NCBI GenBank assembly: GCA_022592435.1
Contig: JABYQS010000018.1
Location: 62,001 to 126,000, forward strand
Source of the DNA: Cerioporus squamosus
Taxonomy: Eukaryota; Basidiomycota; Agaricomycetes; Polyporales; Polyporaceae
Length of the DNA stretch: 64,000 bases
Direction of reading: 5' to 3'
How positions within the stretch are numbered: the first letter of the stretch is position 1; every line of letters begins with the position of its first letter. The translations under genes and the position numbers were made by a program. Of the stretch, positions 23,159-34,523 are shown one piece after another. Under the pieces are notes generated by a model. That model was not told where the DNA came from, did not search any database, and was given only the letters and a program-made list of their open reading frames with translations.

Positions 23159-25355
23159 ATGAATGTCCTGGTTTACTCCGGCTCGGACACGTCCTCTGCC
23201 TCTCACAGTAACACCCTCTCATCACTCCGCTCACTTCTCATTCCAAACTATGCCGTCCAACCAGTGACGTCCCAGGCTCTATCGGCACACCCCTGGTCTT
23301 CAACTTGCGCTCTGCTCGTCCTCCCGTCGTTCCTATCCGCCGGGAGCCCATCCTCTGGGATCAGCTCAGGATCTGCGCTGTCTCCCGCTGCTGTGAAGGA
23401 GATCCACAGCTATGTGTCCGGCGGGGGACGGGTGCTCGCACTCGGGACGCCTGCTCGCGTGCAGTCACGCAGAGCGAACACCTCTCTATCTCTGTCCGCG
23501 CAGATGTCTGGGATCACCATCTCGGGCCTCGAGACAACCAACATCCAGCCAGATTCCAAGTTGACGCTCGAGGACACGGAGTCCCGGCTGTCTTTCTCCC
23601 TCACGCCCGCCGCTCGTTCCGACTCCGATGAGACGATAGATGTCAAATCCACTGTCGGAGACAGCACGCACACCGGGGAGATAACGCGTTCGGGCGAGAT
23701 CGATACCTCGGATGCACCTGAGGGTGCAGGCGTCAAGATTCTTGCCCGCCTGCGTACGGACGCAGAGTCCCCTGTTGGGATCCAGGCCGTATTGGCCGGG
23801 GGACCGCAGCGATCTGGAGTCTGCACCTCGAATCACCTCTCTCTGGAGAAGACAAGGACAGAGCACGCCTCAACATTCTCAAACGGACGCTCTCCGACCT
23901 CGGGCTCGCTGTGCCCTCTCCGGAGAGTGAAGTCCAATCTCACGCACGCCCGACTCCACAAATCCTTACCGCAGCGCCATGGCGCGCTGGCGTCGTCTCA
24001 TCTGTCCTACAGGCACTGGAAGTACCGAGCCTTACGAGCTTGGAGCCGTATCAACTTAAAGACAGCAACGACACCTTCCTTTTGTATCCCTCCTCGTCTG
24101 CAACCCGCATCTTCGACGAGGCGCGCGAGTTCGCGGCGAAGAGCAGTAAGGATCCTGCCACTTGGAACCCAAAGCATATTGTGGTCTACGCAGTCGAAGG
24201 AGGAGCAGAGTCGCTTCCGTCGCACGAGTTAACTCCGAAGTTTGACATCGCCACATACTACGAGGCACTTGCTCAGGCGCGAAAAGACCGCGGGTGTCCC
24301 CAGAGCTACCCGCAAAACGAATGGGGTGTCGGTGAGGCGCTGCTGTACGGCGAGATTGTGACGAGCACGCAGACGATGCTGGACAAGTGCGTACTTCCCC
24401 TTTCCTTTACCTCGCGATTTGCAGAAACTGATGATACTGTACACAGGAACATGCGTCTGTTAAGCACCCTCCCGACGCCGTTCCTCTCACTCGCTTCCGC
24501 GCAGCTCACAGGCCGCGGCCGTGGGGGGAACATCTGGCTCTCCCCACCCGGTTGCCTGCAGTTCTCTCTTCTCCTGCGCGTGCCATTGAGCGCACTTCCC
24601 GCGCAGAAGATCGTCTTCGTCCAGTATCTCTTCGCGCTCGCTGTCGCGGAGGCGTGTCGCTCGGAACAGGTGCTTGCTGTGGAGGGAGAACGCGTGCGCA
24701 TTAAGTGGCCGAACGACTTGTACGCCATCACTCGCGAAGGGGAGAAAAAGAAGATCGGGGGCATCCTGGTTAACACCAGTTTTGGGTCCGGGAGAGTAGA
24801 ACTGGTCGTCGGTGCGTTCCGCTCACTTCTCGCATACAACCGGACCATTCTGTTCCCCACAGGCAGGTACTGACAGCAGACCACAGGATGCGGCCTGAAT
24901 GTCCTCAATCCACCACCCATCCCTTCCTTAACGCAACTCCTTCCGGAGGGCACCACGCCCCCGACGATGGAGCGTACTCTTGCAGCAATCATGGCCCGCT
25001 TCGAGCGCATGTGGGCCGAGTTCGTGCGTGAGCGCGGCTCGTTCGAGCCCTTCATGGACCTCTACCTCGACCGCTGGCTCCATTCGTGCGTATTGTTCCT
25101 CTTCGCCACCTTGCGCGTGCGGCTTCCAGGGGATGAGCTGATACCATATACGACAGAGACCAACTTGTAACGCTCACAACCGTCACTCCCGCACGCAAGG
25201 TGCGCATCGTCGGGATCACACCCGATCATGGCCTCTTGCGCACGCTAGCGGAGCCGGATGGACGCACGGGCAGCTATGGCGCTGAGTTCATCGACCTTCG
25301 GCCGGACGGGAATAGCTTCGACCTCATGGCGGGATTGATCAAGACGAAGACGTAG
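23159..25355 (+). CDS. BPL1: Biotin--protein ligase (holocarboxylase synthetase)
   Basis: Attaches biotin to carboxylases via biotinyl-5'-AMP. The N-terminal half, from ATG 23159 (MNVLVYSGSDTSSASHSNT), is the amidotransferase-like BPL_N domain with SYVSGGGRVLALGTPA. The C-terminal half is the BPL/LplA/LipB catalytic domain: TSTQTMLDK, GRGRGGNIWLSPPG (nucleotide loop), VRIKWPNDLYA (biotin-binding lysine motif) and KKIGGILVN. It continues in CGLNVLNPPP and an SH3-like C-terminal cap (KVRIVGITPDHGLLRTL) up to the stop. Four exons are needed after 24380. One frame break exists at the five-G run 23798-23802: upstream reads GIQAVLAGG and downstream AAIWSLHLESPLSG one base out of phase, as if one G were missing. 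Everything else is intact, so a functional essential gene is likely. Confidence 0.88.
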
Positions 25356-25803
25356 GTCCAGGACAGACCGAGTGGTGCGCTGAAGGACACAAGAAACGCT
25401 AACTAGCTGTCGCGTGGCATACTACATCGAATAAACCATTTCTTGATTCTCTCTCCCACCTGCGGCCCGAGGTCGACGTGCAAGTGGTCAGTGACAGCGA
25501 GCGACTGCTGAACCTGCAGCTATGACCAATCAGGGCAAGCTTTCTGCCTCGTAAACGGTTAGTGGTTGTAGCGGTGCTGTAGTGCGCATTAGTACTTGTT
25601 CCGCGAGTCGAGGCTAACTTCGGCTCCAACGACATCGTTAGTGACATGACCATTGTAACGTACAGAATATCGTTGGATATCTACAATTCTACCTCCTTGC
25701 TTTCAAGGCTGAGAATGAGCAACGTACCGAAAGCTTCGGCCCCGTCCTGTTGTTCGTTTTGATATGGGCGCTTGTTGGGCACGTTGACTTGCTCAGATCC
25801 ACC
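25356..25803. other. Intergenic, nothing recognised
   Basis: No motif, repeat or conserved frame seen. It contains the 3' flank of BPL1 and the 5' flank of the next gene. Confidence 0.4.
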
Positions 25804-26383
25804 ATGTCGTCCACGTCGCGCACGTACCGCGATGCCGCGACGCAGACTTCCTCTGTAAGTTCCTTAATTTGACGTTATACCTATACTCTCTAACCGAACA
25901 ATCAATGCGACAGTTCGAAAAGTGTGCCATCTCCCCCAGTGGCTCGGAGCATGGCGACGAGATCCCTCGCAAGTCCTCGAGGAAAAAGCCCGTGCTGGTC
26001 GACTGCATGCCCCTACCGCCAGTTGAGGAATACAATAAGCCAGAAGCCACCGGAATCTACTACTATGGGATCTACTTGCGCGACAATGCTCTTGAGGAGT
26101 GCGCAGTCCGTGCGATGCCAGAGCTCACAAACCACCACCCCTCCGTTCAGTACCTTCACGCGCTCGACTACCTCCGCTGGCTTGTGGACGACCCGTCGCT
26201 AAGCGTGCAGCTGGCTGTCTTGCGGGATAGGCACAAGAAGGCCATGCCCTGCATCACACAACACGAGGTGGCGGCCATAAGATGGCGAAGTCCGACAAGA
26301 GGATGACGGCGAAGAACGTGGCGAAACTGGTCGACGCGTTGGGTTGCAAGCCGGATTGGTTCGAGATCTCGCTCTTCATTTAG
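25804..26383 (+). CDS. Small hypothetical protein
   Basis: Exon 1 (MSSTSRTYRDAATQTSS) is followed by a short GT-AG intron and a long exon with SRKKPVLVDCMPLPPVEEYN, GIYYYGIYLRDNALEECAV and VQYLHALDYLRWLVDDPSL. Near 26275 the frame shifts: upstream reads ITQHEVAA, and one base out of phase the sequence reads KMAKSDKRMTAKNVAKLVD to a stop at 26383. A single missing C in GGCCAT would join them. Without that the protein ends 40 codons earlier in a different sequence. About 170 residues, soluble, with no signal peptide. I do not recognise the family. Confidence 0.55.
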
Positions 26384-27602
26384 ATGGTGCGCCTATAGCT
26401 GCTCGTTACTGCCCTTGCGCTGCGTGCTCACTCGGGCTTCCGACAGCTTGCACCACAGTCGCAGTTGCACCCACGCCCCAGGTCAGTTTCATCGCCTGCA
26501 GCATAATGCTCCATCATGCTCTTCCACATTCCTGCATCCGCACTGCGCCGTCACGTCGCATCCTCTGTATATCGTACCCTCGCATCCCGATTATATCTGT
26601 CCCCGTCTGCTCGTCGTTGAATCGTCACTTGCTATGTATGTATATCGCTATCCTTGCACCACGCATCTTCCCCCGATCATCCGGTTTGTTCGAGTATAGC
26701 ACGCTTCCGATCGAGCCGCTTCAACCTCATTAATATGTCAGCGTTGTATTAGAACCATCAGGTACTTCCCCGGATCCGTCTGCAGGCTATGATGCGAGAG
26801 TCTGTTCCGTAGAGACGCGTCGGATTGCTTGAATCACTACTACCATGTCCTCTGCCTCGGACGCGGCTTTAATTCAGCAGCTGTTGCAAGCAAGGTGCGC
26901 TCGAACCTGTACAAGTACCAGTACCGCTGGTGCCGTGTATATCAGACTCGTGCCCACTCTGGGGTGAAGAGGCTGAGTGTTACTACTGAATTGCCACGCA
27001 ACATCACGCTCGAGGGTCCGCAGGCACCGTCCTGAGTAATGTCTTGCTTGCTCCTCCACGTGCATGTCAGCGTTACGCGGTCCCTCCACCAATAGGACCG
27101 GACACTGACCTAGGGGACGCGTCGACGCGCGACGCGTTCAGGACAGACGCGTGACGCTGAGTAACGATCAATCACGTGCAATGTGACTCTCGTGACCCGA
27201 GGAAGGGCCACGCAGGCCCGGCAAGAGGCCGGCAAGGCTTGGGCAAGGCGGGATGAACTCATCCTCCTCCCTCGAGGCTCGACCGTCATCGTGATTTGCC
27301 CAGCTGCAGGATTTCCAGTCCTTCATCTATGCCCGTCTTCTGCTCCTGAACCATCGCATCTGCTCAGCTCAAAGTCCCCGCGCTCGACGACGCTCGCCAC
27401 CGCAGAGAAAGAGACAGGAAGGTGCGTAGCTCATCGCGGCACTCGTGAGAGTGCGCAGCGGCGAAGGCGGTCCACGACCGGAGCTCCCGCGAAGTTCTGA
27501 CTGTGACTTGGGACTGGACAGATAACTTGAACTCTGCCTCCCACCCCATCCCTCTGACGTCTTCCTCTTCCCTACGCACCCATCCGCAGGCCACAGGCGA
27601 AG
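26384..27602. other. Intergenic, nothing convincing
   Basis: About 1.2 kb. A short frame from ATG 26844 (MSSASDAALIQQLLQA) stops after about 40 codons and shows no clear splice continuation. Nothing else recognised. Confidence 0.4.
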
Positions 27603-29823
27603 ATGCGAAAGGCAGACTACGCTGCGATAGCCCGGGACGTCTACGCGCTCGCGGGCACGGACGACCCGCTCGCGGCACCGGTGAAGGAGGCTCTGGAGGT
27701 CATCGACGAGGCGTTTGAGACGTGGGGGTGCGCACGCCCCGCCCTCGCCGTACGGTGCGCACGCTTACGCTGACGCTTATCGTCCCCCGCAGGCAGGACC
27801 GTGTATCCCTCAGCTTCAACGGAGGCAAGGACTGTGCGTATTGCGTCCCGGCGAGATATGAGACGATACTCACAGAGACGCACGTAGGCACGGTGCTCCT
27901 CCACCTCGTCGCCGCAAGCATCGGGCGCCGCACATCCACGTCCACGTCCACCTCCTCGTCCTCGTCCCCGCCCAAACCGCTCGCAGCAGTCTACATCCCC
28001 GTGCCCTCCCCGTTCCCGCAGCTCGAAGCGTTCATAGACGAGGCCGCCTCCGCGTATCACCTCGACCTCTTCCACTGCCCACCGCCCGCAGATCCGCTGC
28101 CCGTCGAGTCCGTGCCGACCCCAGGCGCCGCTGCCGCCCCCGTGCTCGAGCGGCCAAAGCATGTGAAGGGCGGGGAGGGTATGCGGCTTGCTCTGGAGAT
28201 GTATAAGGCGCGGTTCCCGCAGGTCGAGGCGATATTGATTGGGACGAGGCGGAGCGACCCCCATGGAGGTGAGTGTTTGCTGTGACTTCGAGTTTTTCTG
28301 TGTTGTTCTGCGCGGCTAGTTCCCATTGTGGCCGGTCGCCCTGAGCGTCCCTCCTCGGCGTCTTTGACACCTCCGCGCGACGCTGGGTGGGAGTCATGAG
28401 CTTGTCTACACAAGTTTGGACTCCGTACCGCGCGCGAGACGCAAAGACGTCGGCCGGTTGTTTCGCGCACTCCTCGCCGTGCTTCTCAAGTCCCAGACGC
28501 GCCTCGGAATATACCATGAGAACACAGAGGGCCATCGTTGCCCCCGCTGCGGTGATACCCAGGAGCAAGCATTGCGGCCCCGCATACATTGAGCGCGTAG
28601 GTTCAGATTTTTGGTTTCGATGCGATGCATGGGTGGTGGCTGCAATGCTTGGTCCCAGCTTCGGCCGATCGCAGCGCGACACAAGCACCGTGCTGACCCC
28701 GGGGAAGCACGATCCGTAGCGTAGAAGTGGAAGTTACGTCATCTCAGGTGACTGCCCCCTCTCGCAGCCGCGGTGCTTCGTGTACGCGCAGGGCTTGTTC
28801 GCCGTGACCACAACCTTAGATCGTCTCGGCAAAACGCACATATATACTCGTCTCGGCACTCACGCACGGATTGTACTCACCGTCTCCTCCTCCCTCCCCC
28901 TTGCCCTGCAGCGAAGCTCGGATTCCGCAACCCCACCGACCCCGGCTGGCCGCGCTTCGTGCGCGTGAACCCGATCATCAACTGGTCGTACGCAGACGTG
29001 TGGGCGTACCTCAAGCGATTCGACGTGCCGTACTGCAATCTCTACGACGAGGGGTGAGTCTGCTCGCGTAGTTTCCAGAAGTGGGTGATCGGGGACTGAC
29101 GTGCGCACTCACAGGTACACGTCTCTAGGCTCGACGTACAACACCTTCCCGAACCCCGCTCTTCGCGCACATTCATCCTGCACTTGCGGCAAGGCTCCGT
29201 CATCGTCATCGTCCTCCTCGTCCCTCTCGTCCACATCTACGCCCCCACCCCCCATGCCCAACGGCACGACCCCAGCGGGCCCCTCCAAACCAAACGGCCT
29301 CCCGAAGCCAAACGGCTCCTCCGCGCCCCCCTCCTCGAAAATGCAGCCGCTCCCGGACACCTTCATCATCCTCAACGGCCACCCGGCCGCGCTCTGCGTG
29401 GGGGAGCCCACGCCCGCAGCCCCGGGTGAGCGCGCGCCCCTGCCACACCGCGCGATGCTCGTCGACCTCACGCGCGAGCCCGGGCAGCTGTGCGAGGGGG
29501 AGGCGCACCCGCACCCGCACCCGCACCAGCTCGCGCTGTCCCTCCCGCCGTCGCCGCAGCCGCCAACTGCGTCACTCGCCAACGGTGCTGGCGTGAACGG
29601 GGCGGACGTGCGGGCGTGCGACGGGGTCGGGAAGCTGGAGGTGCTGCACCGCTCGGCGGAGATGTGCCAGGGCGAGCCGAATACACCAGAGCCAGAGTCA
29701 GAGCAGGGGACGGGGACGGGGACATGCACGTGTGCGCCAAAGTACCGGCCGGCGTACGAGCTCGGGGATGGCAGTTTGGAGCGCGCGGGGCGGGCGTCGG
29801 GTGTTGCGCCCCCAATCGTATGA
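27603..29823 (+). CDS. FAD1: FAD synthase (FMN adenylyltransferase) with large C-terminal insertion
   Basis: Transfers AMP from ATP to FMN. It is a member of the PAPS-reductase-like fold. Exon 1 starts [18 protein letters not shown]. Exons 2-3 form the PP-loop [16 protein letters not shown]. Then come [62 protein letters not shown] and [17 protein letters not shown], the full FAD1 signature. The usual ending [18 protein letters not shown] is present but is separated from PALR by about 190 residues rich in Pro, Ser and Gly, with three similar LCxGE-type units ([21 protein letters not shown]). The intron between SDPHG and KLGF is 644 nt, about ten times the local norm. Cytosolic or mitochondrial location cannot be decided. 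Confidence 0.9.
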
Positions 29824-30487
29824 GGGGCGAAGCGTAAGGCGCAATGGCGCGTGAGGTCTTGGTGGCATTGGCCTGGCGTGCGTACGACGTGCTTGCAGAT
29901 GGAGACTGAGACAGTACTTGGCTGGATAGACTGTTCTTGGATGTACGAGTATATGTATGTATGCTGATCTTTTGGTGGTCCATGGCGTCGGGCATCGGCG
30001 GAAGAGGTTTCGGGCCTACATACGTTCCACCGGGATATGTAGGACCGCATTAATGAGCTCGAGAGCACATGTGCGAGTCAGACAGTTGAACGCGTCCTGC
30101 AACATACCGTGCTTGGGCTCCGTGCGACCGGCTTCGACTCCTGGCCGTATGTTCGTATATTGATCTGAATCACAGTGCCATGCCTCGGCCGACATACGGC
30201 GGAAGTCGACTCGAGCTTCCAAGCTCTCTCAACGACCTGCACAACTGGCCGGCCCTCCGAGAGTCCGAGTCCGAGTCGCCACGACGGTCACAAATCACGT
30301 GCGCGGCATGTCACGGCGGTCAACGCGTCCTCCCGGAGTCCCGGACGCGTAGTCTGAGCGAAATCCCACTGGCAAACGCGCCGTCGTGCACGCAGGCCGA
30401 CATCACAGGTGGACCTGTGGTTCTCATGAATGGACGCGTCGGTAACGAGAATGTAGCAACACTCACAGTCCCTGCCCCCCCTCAGCC
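29824..30487. other. Intergenic, nothing convincing
   Basis: A 103-codon frame from 30180 contains one CAAC pair and low-complexity serine/glutamate but no homology that I recognise and no splice support. It is not called. Confidence 0.4.
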
Positions 30488-31084
30488 TTAAGTTCCAGTG
30501 GCTGCCGGTGCCGGTGCCGCCTCTCCTGCGCTGGCGACCGTTGCAGGTGCATATATGCGCTCGTTTGCACCGTCGCCTGCGATTACCGGGTTGTGGAAGC
30601 TCGAGCTCGAGGGACCTGCGCCGTTCCTCCCCTCGGCACCACTCGGAGGTACAGCGTCGACGTCGCCGCGGCGCAGGCCCACCACGCTTCCTCTCGCGCG
30701 TTCATATCCACCTCGCCCGCGCCGCAACCTGTACCGGTCCGCGCTCGCTCTCGCACGCCCAGCGGAGGTGCTCGTGCCCTCGTGCTCCAGCTCGGCGCGG
30801 CCGTGGCGCTGTTGGCCGTGTCCTCCACCGGTACCGGCTCCCCGACCGCCGCGAGCGCGCCCGCGCCAGTAGTATGGGGACTTCATGAAGGCGGCCTTGC
30901 GCTCGTGGTTGCGCTTGGTGGAGGTCGGGATCCAGTTGCCGCCGGGATGGACCTGGAGACAGGTGTGCTCGCAGGTGCAGAGCTTGTCACGGCAGCCGCG
31001 CGAGAACGGGTTGCGCGGGGGCGGAGGGAGCGGGGGAGGCGGGTCTGCCAGTGAGGCCGGCGGCTTGGGTGGCTTCGGGTCCAT
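30488..31084 (-). CDS. Pro- and Gly-rich hypothetical protein with Cys/His motif
   Basis: ATG at 31084 (MDPKPPKPPASLADPPPP) leads to a proline-rich start and then the motif RDKLCTCEHTCLQVHPGGNW followed by TSTKRNHERKAAF. After SPYYWRGRARGG the protein is Gly/Arg/Ser rich to its stop. The C-x-C-x2-H-x-C-x4-H spacing suggests a small zinc-binding element, and the distal RNHE resembles zinc-knuckle-like heads of some basidiomycete transposon-linked proteins. That link is weak. A related fragment lies at 14919-15268. The 3' two-thirds may be non-coding or out of frame. Confidence 0.45.
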   Translation of the reverse strand: MDPKPPKPPASLADPPPPLPPPPRNPFSRGCRDKLCTCEHTCLQVHPGGNWIPTSTKRNHERKAAFMKSPYYWRGRARGGRGAGTGGGHGQQRHGRAELEHEGTSTSAGRARASADRYRLRRGRGGYERARGSVVGLRRGDVDAVPPSGAEGRNGAGPSSSSFHNPVIAGDGANERIYAPATVASAGEAAPAPAATGT

Positions 31085-31590
31085 GTCTGCGTCGAGCGTA
31101 AGCGGCAGGGTCACCAATTAATGGACGAGAGTAGAGGGGGATGTGGAGCAGGCGCACGGCCGGTCGGAGGTACGTTACATAGAGAACCTTAAGGTCCGGG
31201 ACTTCTCTGCACGTGGCTCCTGCACAGACGTCGCTCATCCTCGCTGTTTGCTAGTCTCGAAACGCCTATGTCTGCGCAAAGGTTTCCGGCGTAGCAGTTC
31301 GGAGGAGAGAAAGTTCTGCCTTCGCTCGCAAGCCTTATGGGGTTTCCGACGTCCTGCCAGTAAGGCTCGGCTTCGACGGTACCTCCAGAACAGATACAGC
31401 CGCGTACGATCCAATCGATAGCAGAAAGCCAGTCTTACAAACTGCAGAGTATACACCGGGACATTTTGGCCCACCCCGGCTGACCCTCATCAAGAACTCG
31501 GACCCCGCCGTCTACCACTCGGGTCCGTGTTCGTCACGAGAAAAGAAGGACCGATGCTTGTGGCTTCGACGAACTCAACAGGTGGCATGC
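31085..31590. other. Intergenic, nothing recognised
   Basis: No feature seen. A short G/C-skewed stretch only. Confidence 0.4.
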
Positions 31591-33522
31591 CTACTTTGAG
31601 GCGTCACCTGCACTGCTCTTCGCCCAGAGCTTGCGAGCTCCACGCATGAGACCCCGAAGTCCCTTCAAGACGTGCGCCTGCGAGGTCGGGCCCACAGCAG
31701 ATTGGCGTCTGGGAGCCGGCCCAGTCCTCAACGCTGCACCCAAGTACTCCGATACGTCCGTGTTTGCCGACGACGACGACACTTGGGATGCCGTCCTGGA
31801 GCTGCTAGTGCCCTCGTCTGTGAACGATGAGGAGATCCTGCATGGGAAATCTACCGCTCGGTGAGCTGGTATCAGCGCAAGTCCAAAGTCCTCGTGCCGC
31901 TTGAGGTCCATGACACCACTGGAGTCATCATCTAGCATTGCACCCAAAGGCGTGATCGTGCCCACTGCACAGAGATGTGGCACTCGGTCAACCTCTGCCA
32001 CAGAGTGTCATGCAGCATCGAGCGTGCCAGGCACTCACCAAGATCGTCGTCAACTGTGACTGCGAGTCGGCAATCGGAAAAGGCACGTTCCAGGTAACCT
32101 TGTAGGTCCTCGGGAAAAGCTTCGCCCTAGAAGAGGATCGACATTTCAGTATTGCAGCACACCCGATGTATTGATAGACGCGGATCCGGAGAAGCCTTAC
32201 ATGTAGCAAGTTTACAAGATCAGCATCGGACGCACAGGCAACCTCGGCATCAGAGTTCTGTTCCGGGAACACGAGTGTCAATAGGAGGAACTATCTCTCG
32301 AAACCTGAAGCGCACATACCTCTGCCAAGATGCAGTCCAGCAGGTGGTCAACCGGGTTGAAGGTCTACACAGGAGGCTAGGGTCAGTCACGTCGAGACAA
32401 CGAGGTGCCAATGGAGGTCAAGTCCGCCTGCCTACCTGCGGTCCGAGCTCCTCCGTCAGCGTTGACTCCAGCGTGCTGTTGAACCCGGACGACCCCGACC
32501 CCGATCCACTAGACCCAGGAGGTCGGGGCAGCTCATGCGGACCAGCAGCAGCTCGGATCACCTTCAGCGGCCGCCACGGCTTGCGCCGCTTCGCCTTGTG
32601 GTAGTTGAGGAAGATGCACTGGTCGGGCTCCACGTCCACAACTCCTCCGGCTGCAGCGCCATCCGAGTCGACCGGTGTATAATCCCTCTTGACGCGGTGC
32701 GAAGGGCCGATGCGCGAGGCCACGGACGCATCCCTCGCGCGCGCCATCGTGACGCGGAACTCGCCGCCAGCCCCAGCGGGGGCGAAGCACCCCGCGGCGA
32801 CGAGCAGCTCGCCCTGCGCGCTGCCGCTGTGGAACGCCGCCTCGGCCCACACGGACGTCTTCGTGAAGCCCGAGACGAAGAGGACGTCCTGCTCCTGGAC
32901 GTCGATGCCGAGGCGCTCGCTGGCGAAGCCGTACCAGTGCTCGATGTGCGCGGCCATGTAGCGCTTGATGTGGTTCCCGCAGTCGAGGTACGTCTTGTGC
33001 GCGTTCTCTTTGAGCAGGAGCAGCGCCCCGGAGGACTGCTTGCACTGGTAGCGCAGGGTGGCCTCCGCGGAGGCTCCGAGTTCCCTGAAATTAATGCGTC
33101 AGCGTGACCTAGCCCTAGCAAAAAGCACAGCCCGAAGATAGTGGAAACCTGGACGTACGTCAGCGACGCCCCCAACGCGACCGAGAGCGAGGATATGCTC
33201 CCGCTGTGCAGCTCGGGCTGCGTGATCTTGTCCGGATAGTGCTGGATTGAGTTCGGGTCCGGGGGACGAAGGTCTGGAAGTTCTCCGGCACGCCGCGTTT
33301 GTTGACCGGGTCTCCTGCGGGGCGCATGGCGTTGAAGAGGAAGCAGAAGCGGCCCTCGTCCAGGTAGCCGACGTCGCCCAGCCGGACCTCCCCAAAGGCC
33401 GGGGACGGTTCGGGGCCCCAGAGCGGATGTCCGTGCTTGAGCGACCACAGTTCGTTCGCGTATGTGTCGTAGGCTGCCGGGGTTTGCATGGGTGTGGAGG
33501 CAGGCGGCGTAGGGGATGTCAT
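31591..33522 (-). CDS. Agaricomycete HGHxLW-family protein, paralogue A
   Basis: The N-terminus from ATG 33522 contains ELWSLKHGHPLWGPEPS, VRLGDVGYLDEGRFCFLFN and PDPNSIQHYPDKITQ. Exon 2 reads SSGALLLLKENAHK, AHIEHWYGFASERLGID, DVLFVSGFTKTSVWAEAAF and DQCIFLNYHKAKRRKPW. Small later exons give NPVDHLLDCILAE, VACASDADLVNLLH and EAFPEDLQGYLERAF, then a Ser-rich tail (SSANTDVSEYLGAA) ending SSAGDASK. This architecture belongs to a large, unnamed family that I know only from mushroom-forming fungi. No enzyme motif or membrane segment is visible and the function is unknown. A one-base loss in the C5 run (complement of 33261-33265) breaks the first exon; paralogue B shows the expected frame (FAPPDPNSIQH). 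Confidence 0.75.
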
Positions 33523-34523
33523 AGGAGCGCAGGTGGTCTTATGATGTATTTTGCACTTGTTCTCAGCACCGGACAATGTGACAGAACCTAATACAACGCG
33601 AGAACATCAGAAGCGTAGTGCCTTCGAGCGGATTGCTGTACATACCAGTGCGCTTCTTCTGCCACGATGCCGCATATTCGATCTTCGTAATTGCTGGGAT
33701 GAGTCTTCTGCTATGCTTGCCACGGCCGACCTCGCGCCCATGCTTTACGTCAGCCCAGCGACATATCAGAAGATGTCTGCCATATACGACGAGCCGGTGT
33801 GGAAGTTGGCGACTGCGTATCGAGTACTCGGCGGGCGTGCTTGACGTTTGAAGGAAGGGGCAGAATTGGGGGCGGGGCGAAGCAATGTGTGTATATGTAA
33901 GTATCTCAGAAGACACGCAAAGAGGTACGTAAGCGAACAGCTGAACGATCGACGGAGTTGTGAGATGATGGAAGGCAAGCATACTAGGGCTGGTATGGCC
34001 CGGCACTGGACGAGCAGTGAGATTCATTACGAAGAGGTAGAGAGATCGAGTTATGTGCACGAGAGCGAATAGGCGGGAATAAGCGAAGAGAACCGTTACA
34101 GAGGAACATGAGTGATAAGTATTGTCCAAAAAGATTCGCGAGACGAGAGAGAGCCGAACCATTGGGAACCGGGGGGCTGTATCAGATAGAACTGACATGA
34201 AGGAAGGAGCGAGCGAGCGGAAGAGCTGGGCGTTCATGCGTGCCAGCGAGTGTCCTTGGTGAGTACGATGAGGGTAGCGGACATATTCGGGTTATACCAG
34301 GTCGAAAATCGTCGAAATGTTGAACTAGTTGCAGGCCGCAGGCCAAAAGCACAAGACGGCGGGGCTACTGGATGCAATCAAACGGTGAACAGATTCAGAG
34401 GGGCTCGAGAGGCGCCTGATGGCGATCAGTGAGGGTGTACCCAGCAGGCAGAGGAGGAAGTGGGGCCTGGGGGAGGGAGAGCCGGACCTGGGGCAGAGAG
34501 GGCGTGGGCTGGCATCGCATAGG
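33523..34523. other. Intergenic, nothing recognised
   Basis: 1 kb between the start of paralogue A and the stop of the WOPR gene, both minus strand. It holds the promoter of paralogue A. No motif recognised. Confidence 0.4.

Noticed and set aside
26844..26965. Short frame MSSASDAALIQQLLQA as a small gene
   Set aside because: Stops after about 40 codons and no downstream exon could be joined with confidence.
28032..28688. 218-codon minus-strand frame through the FAD1 exon and long intron
   Set aside because: Antisense to a conserved exon; no recognisable domain; could only be supported by transcript data.
30180..30491. 103-codon plus-strand frame with a CAAC pair
   Set aside because: No homology recognised; ends against the convergent Cys-rich gene; low-complexity serine and glutamate.
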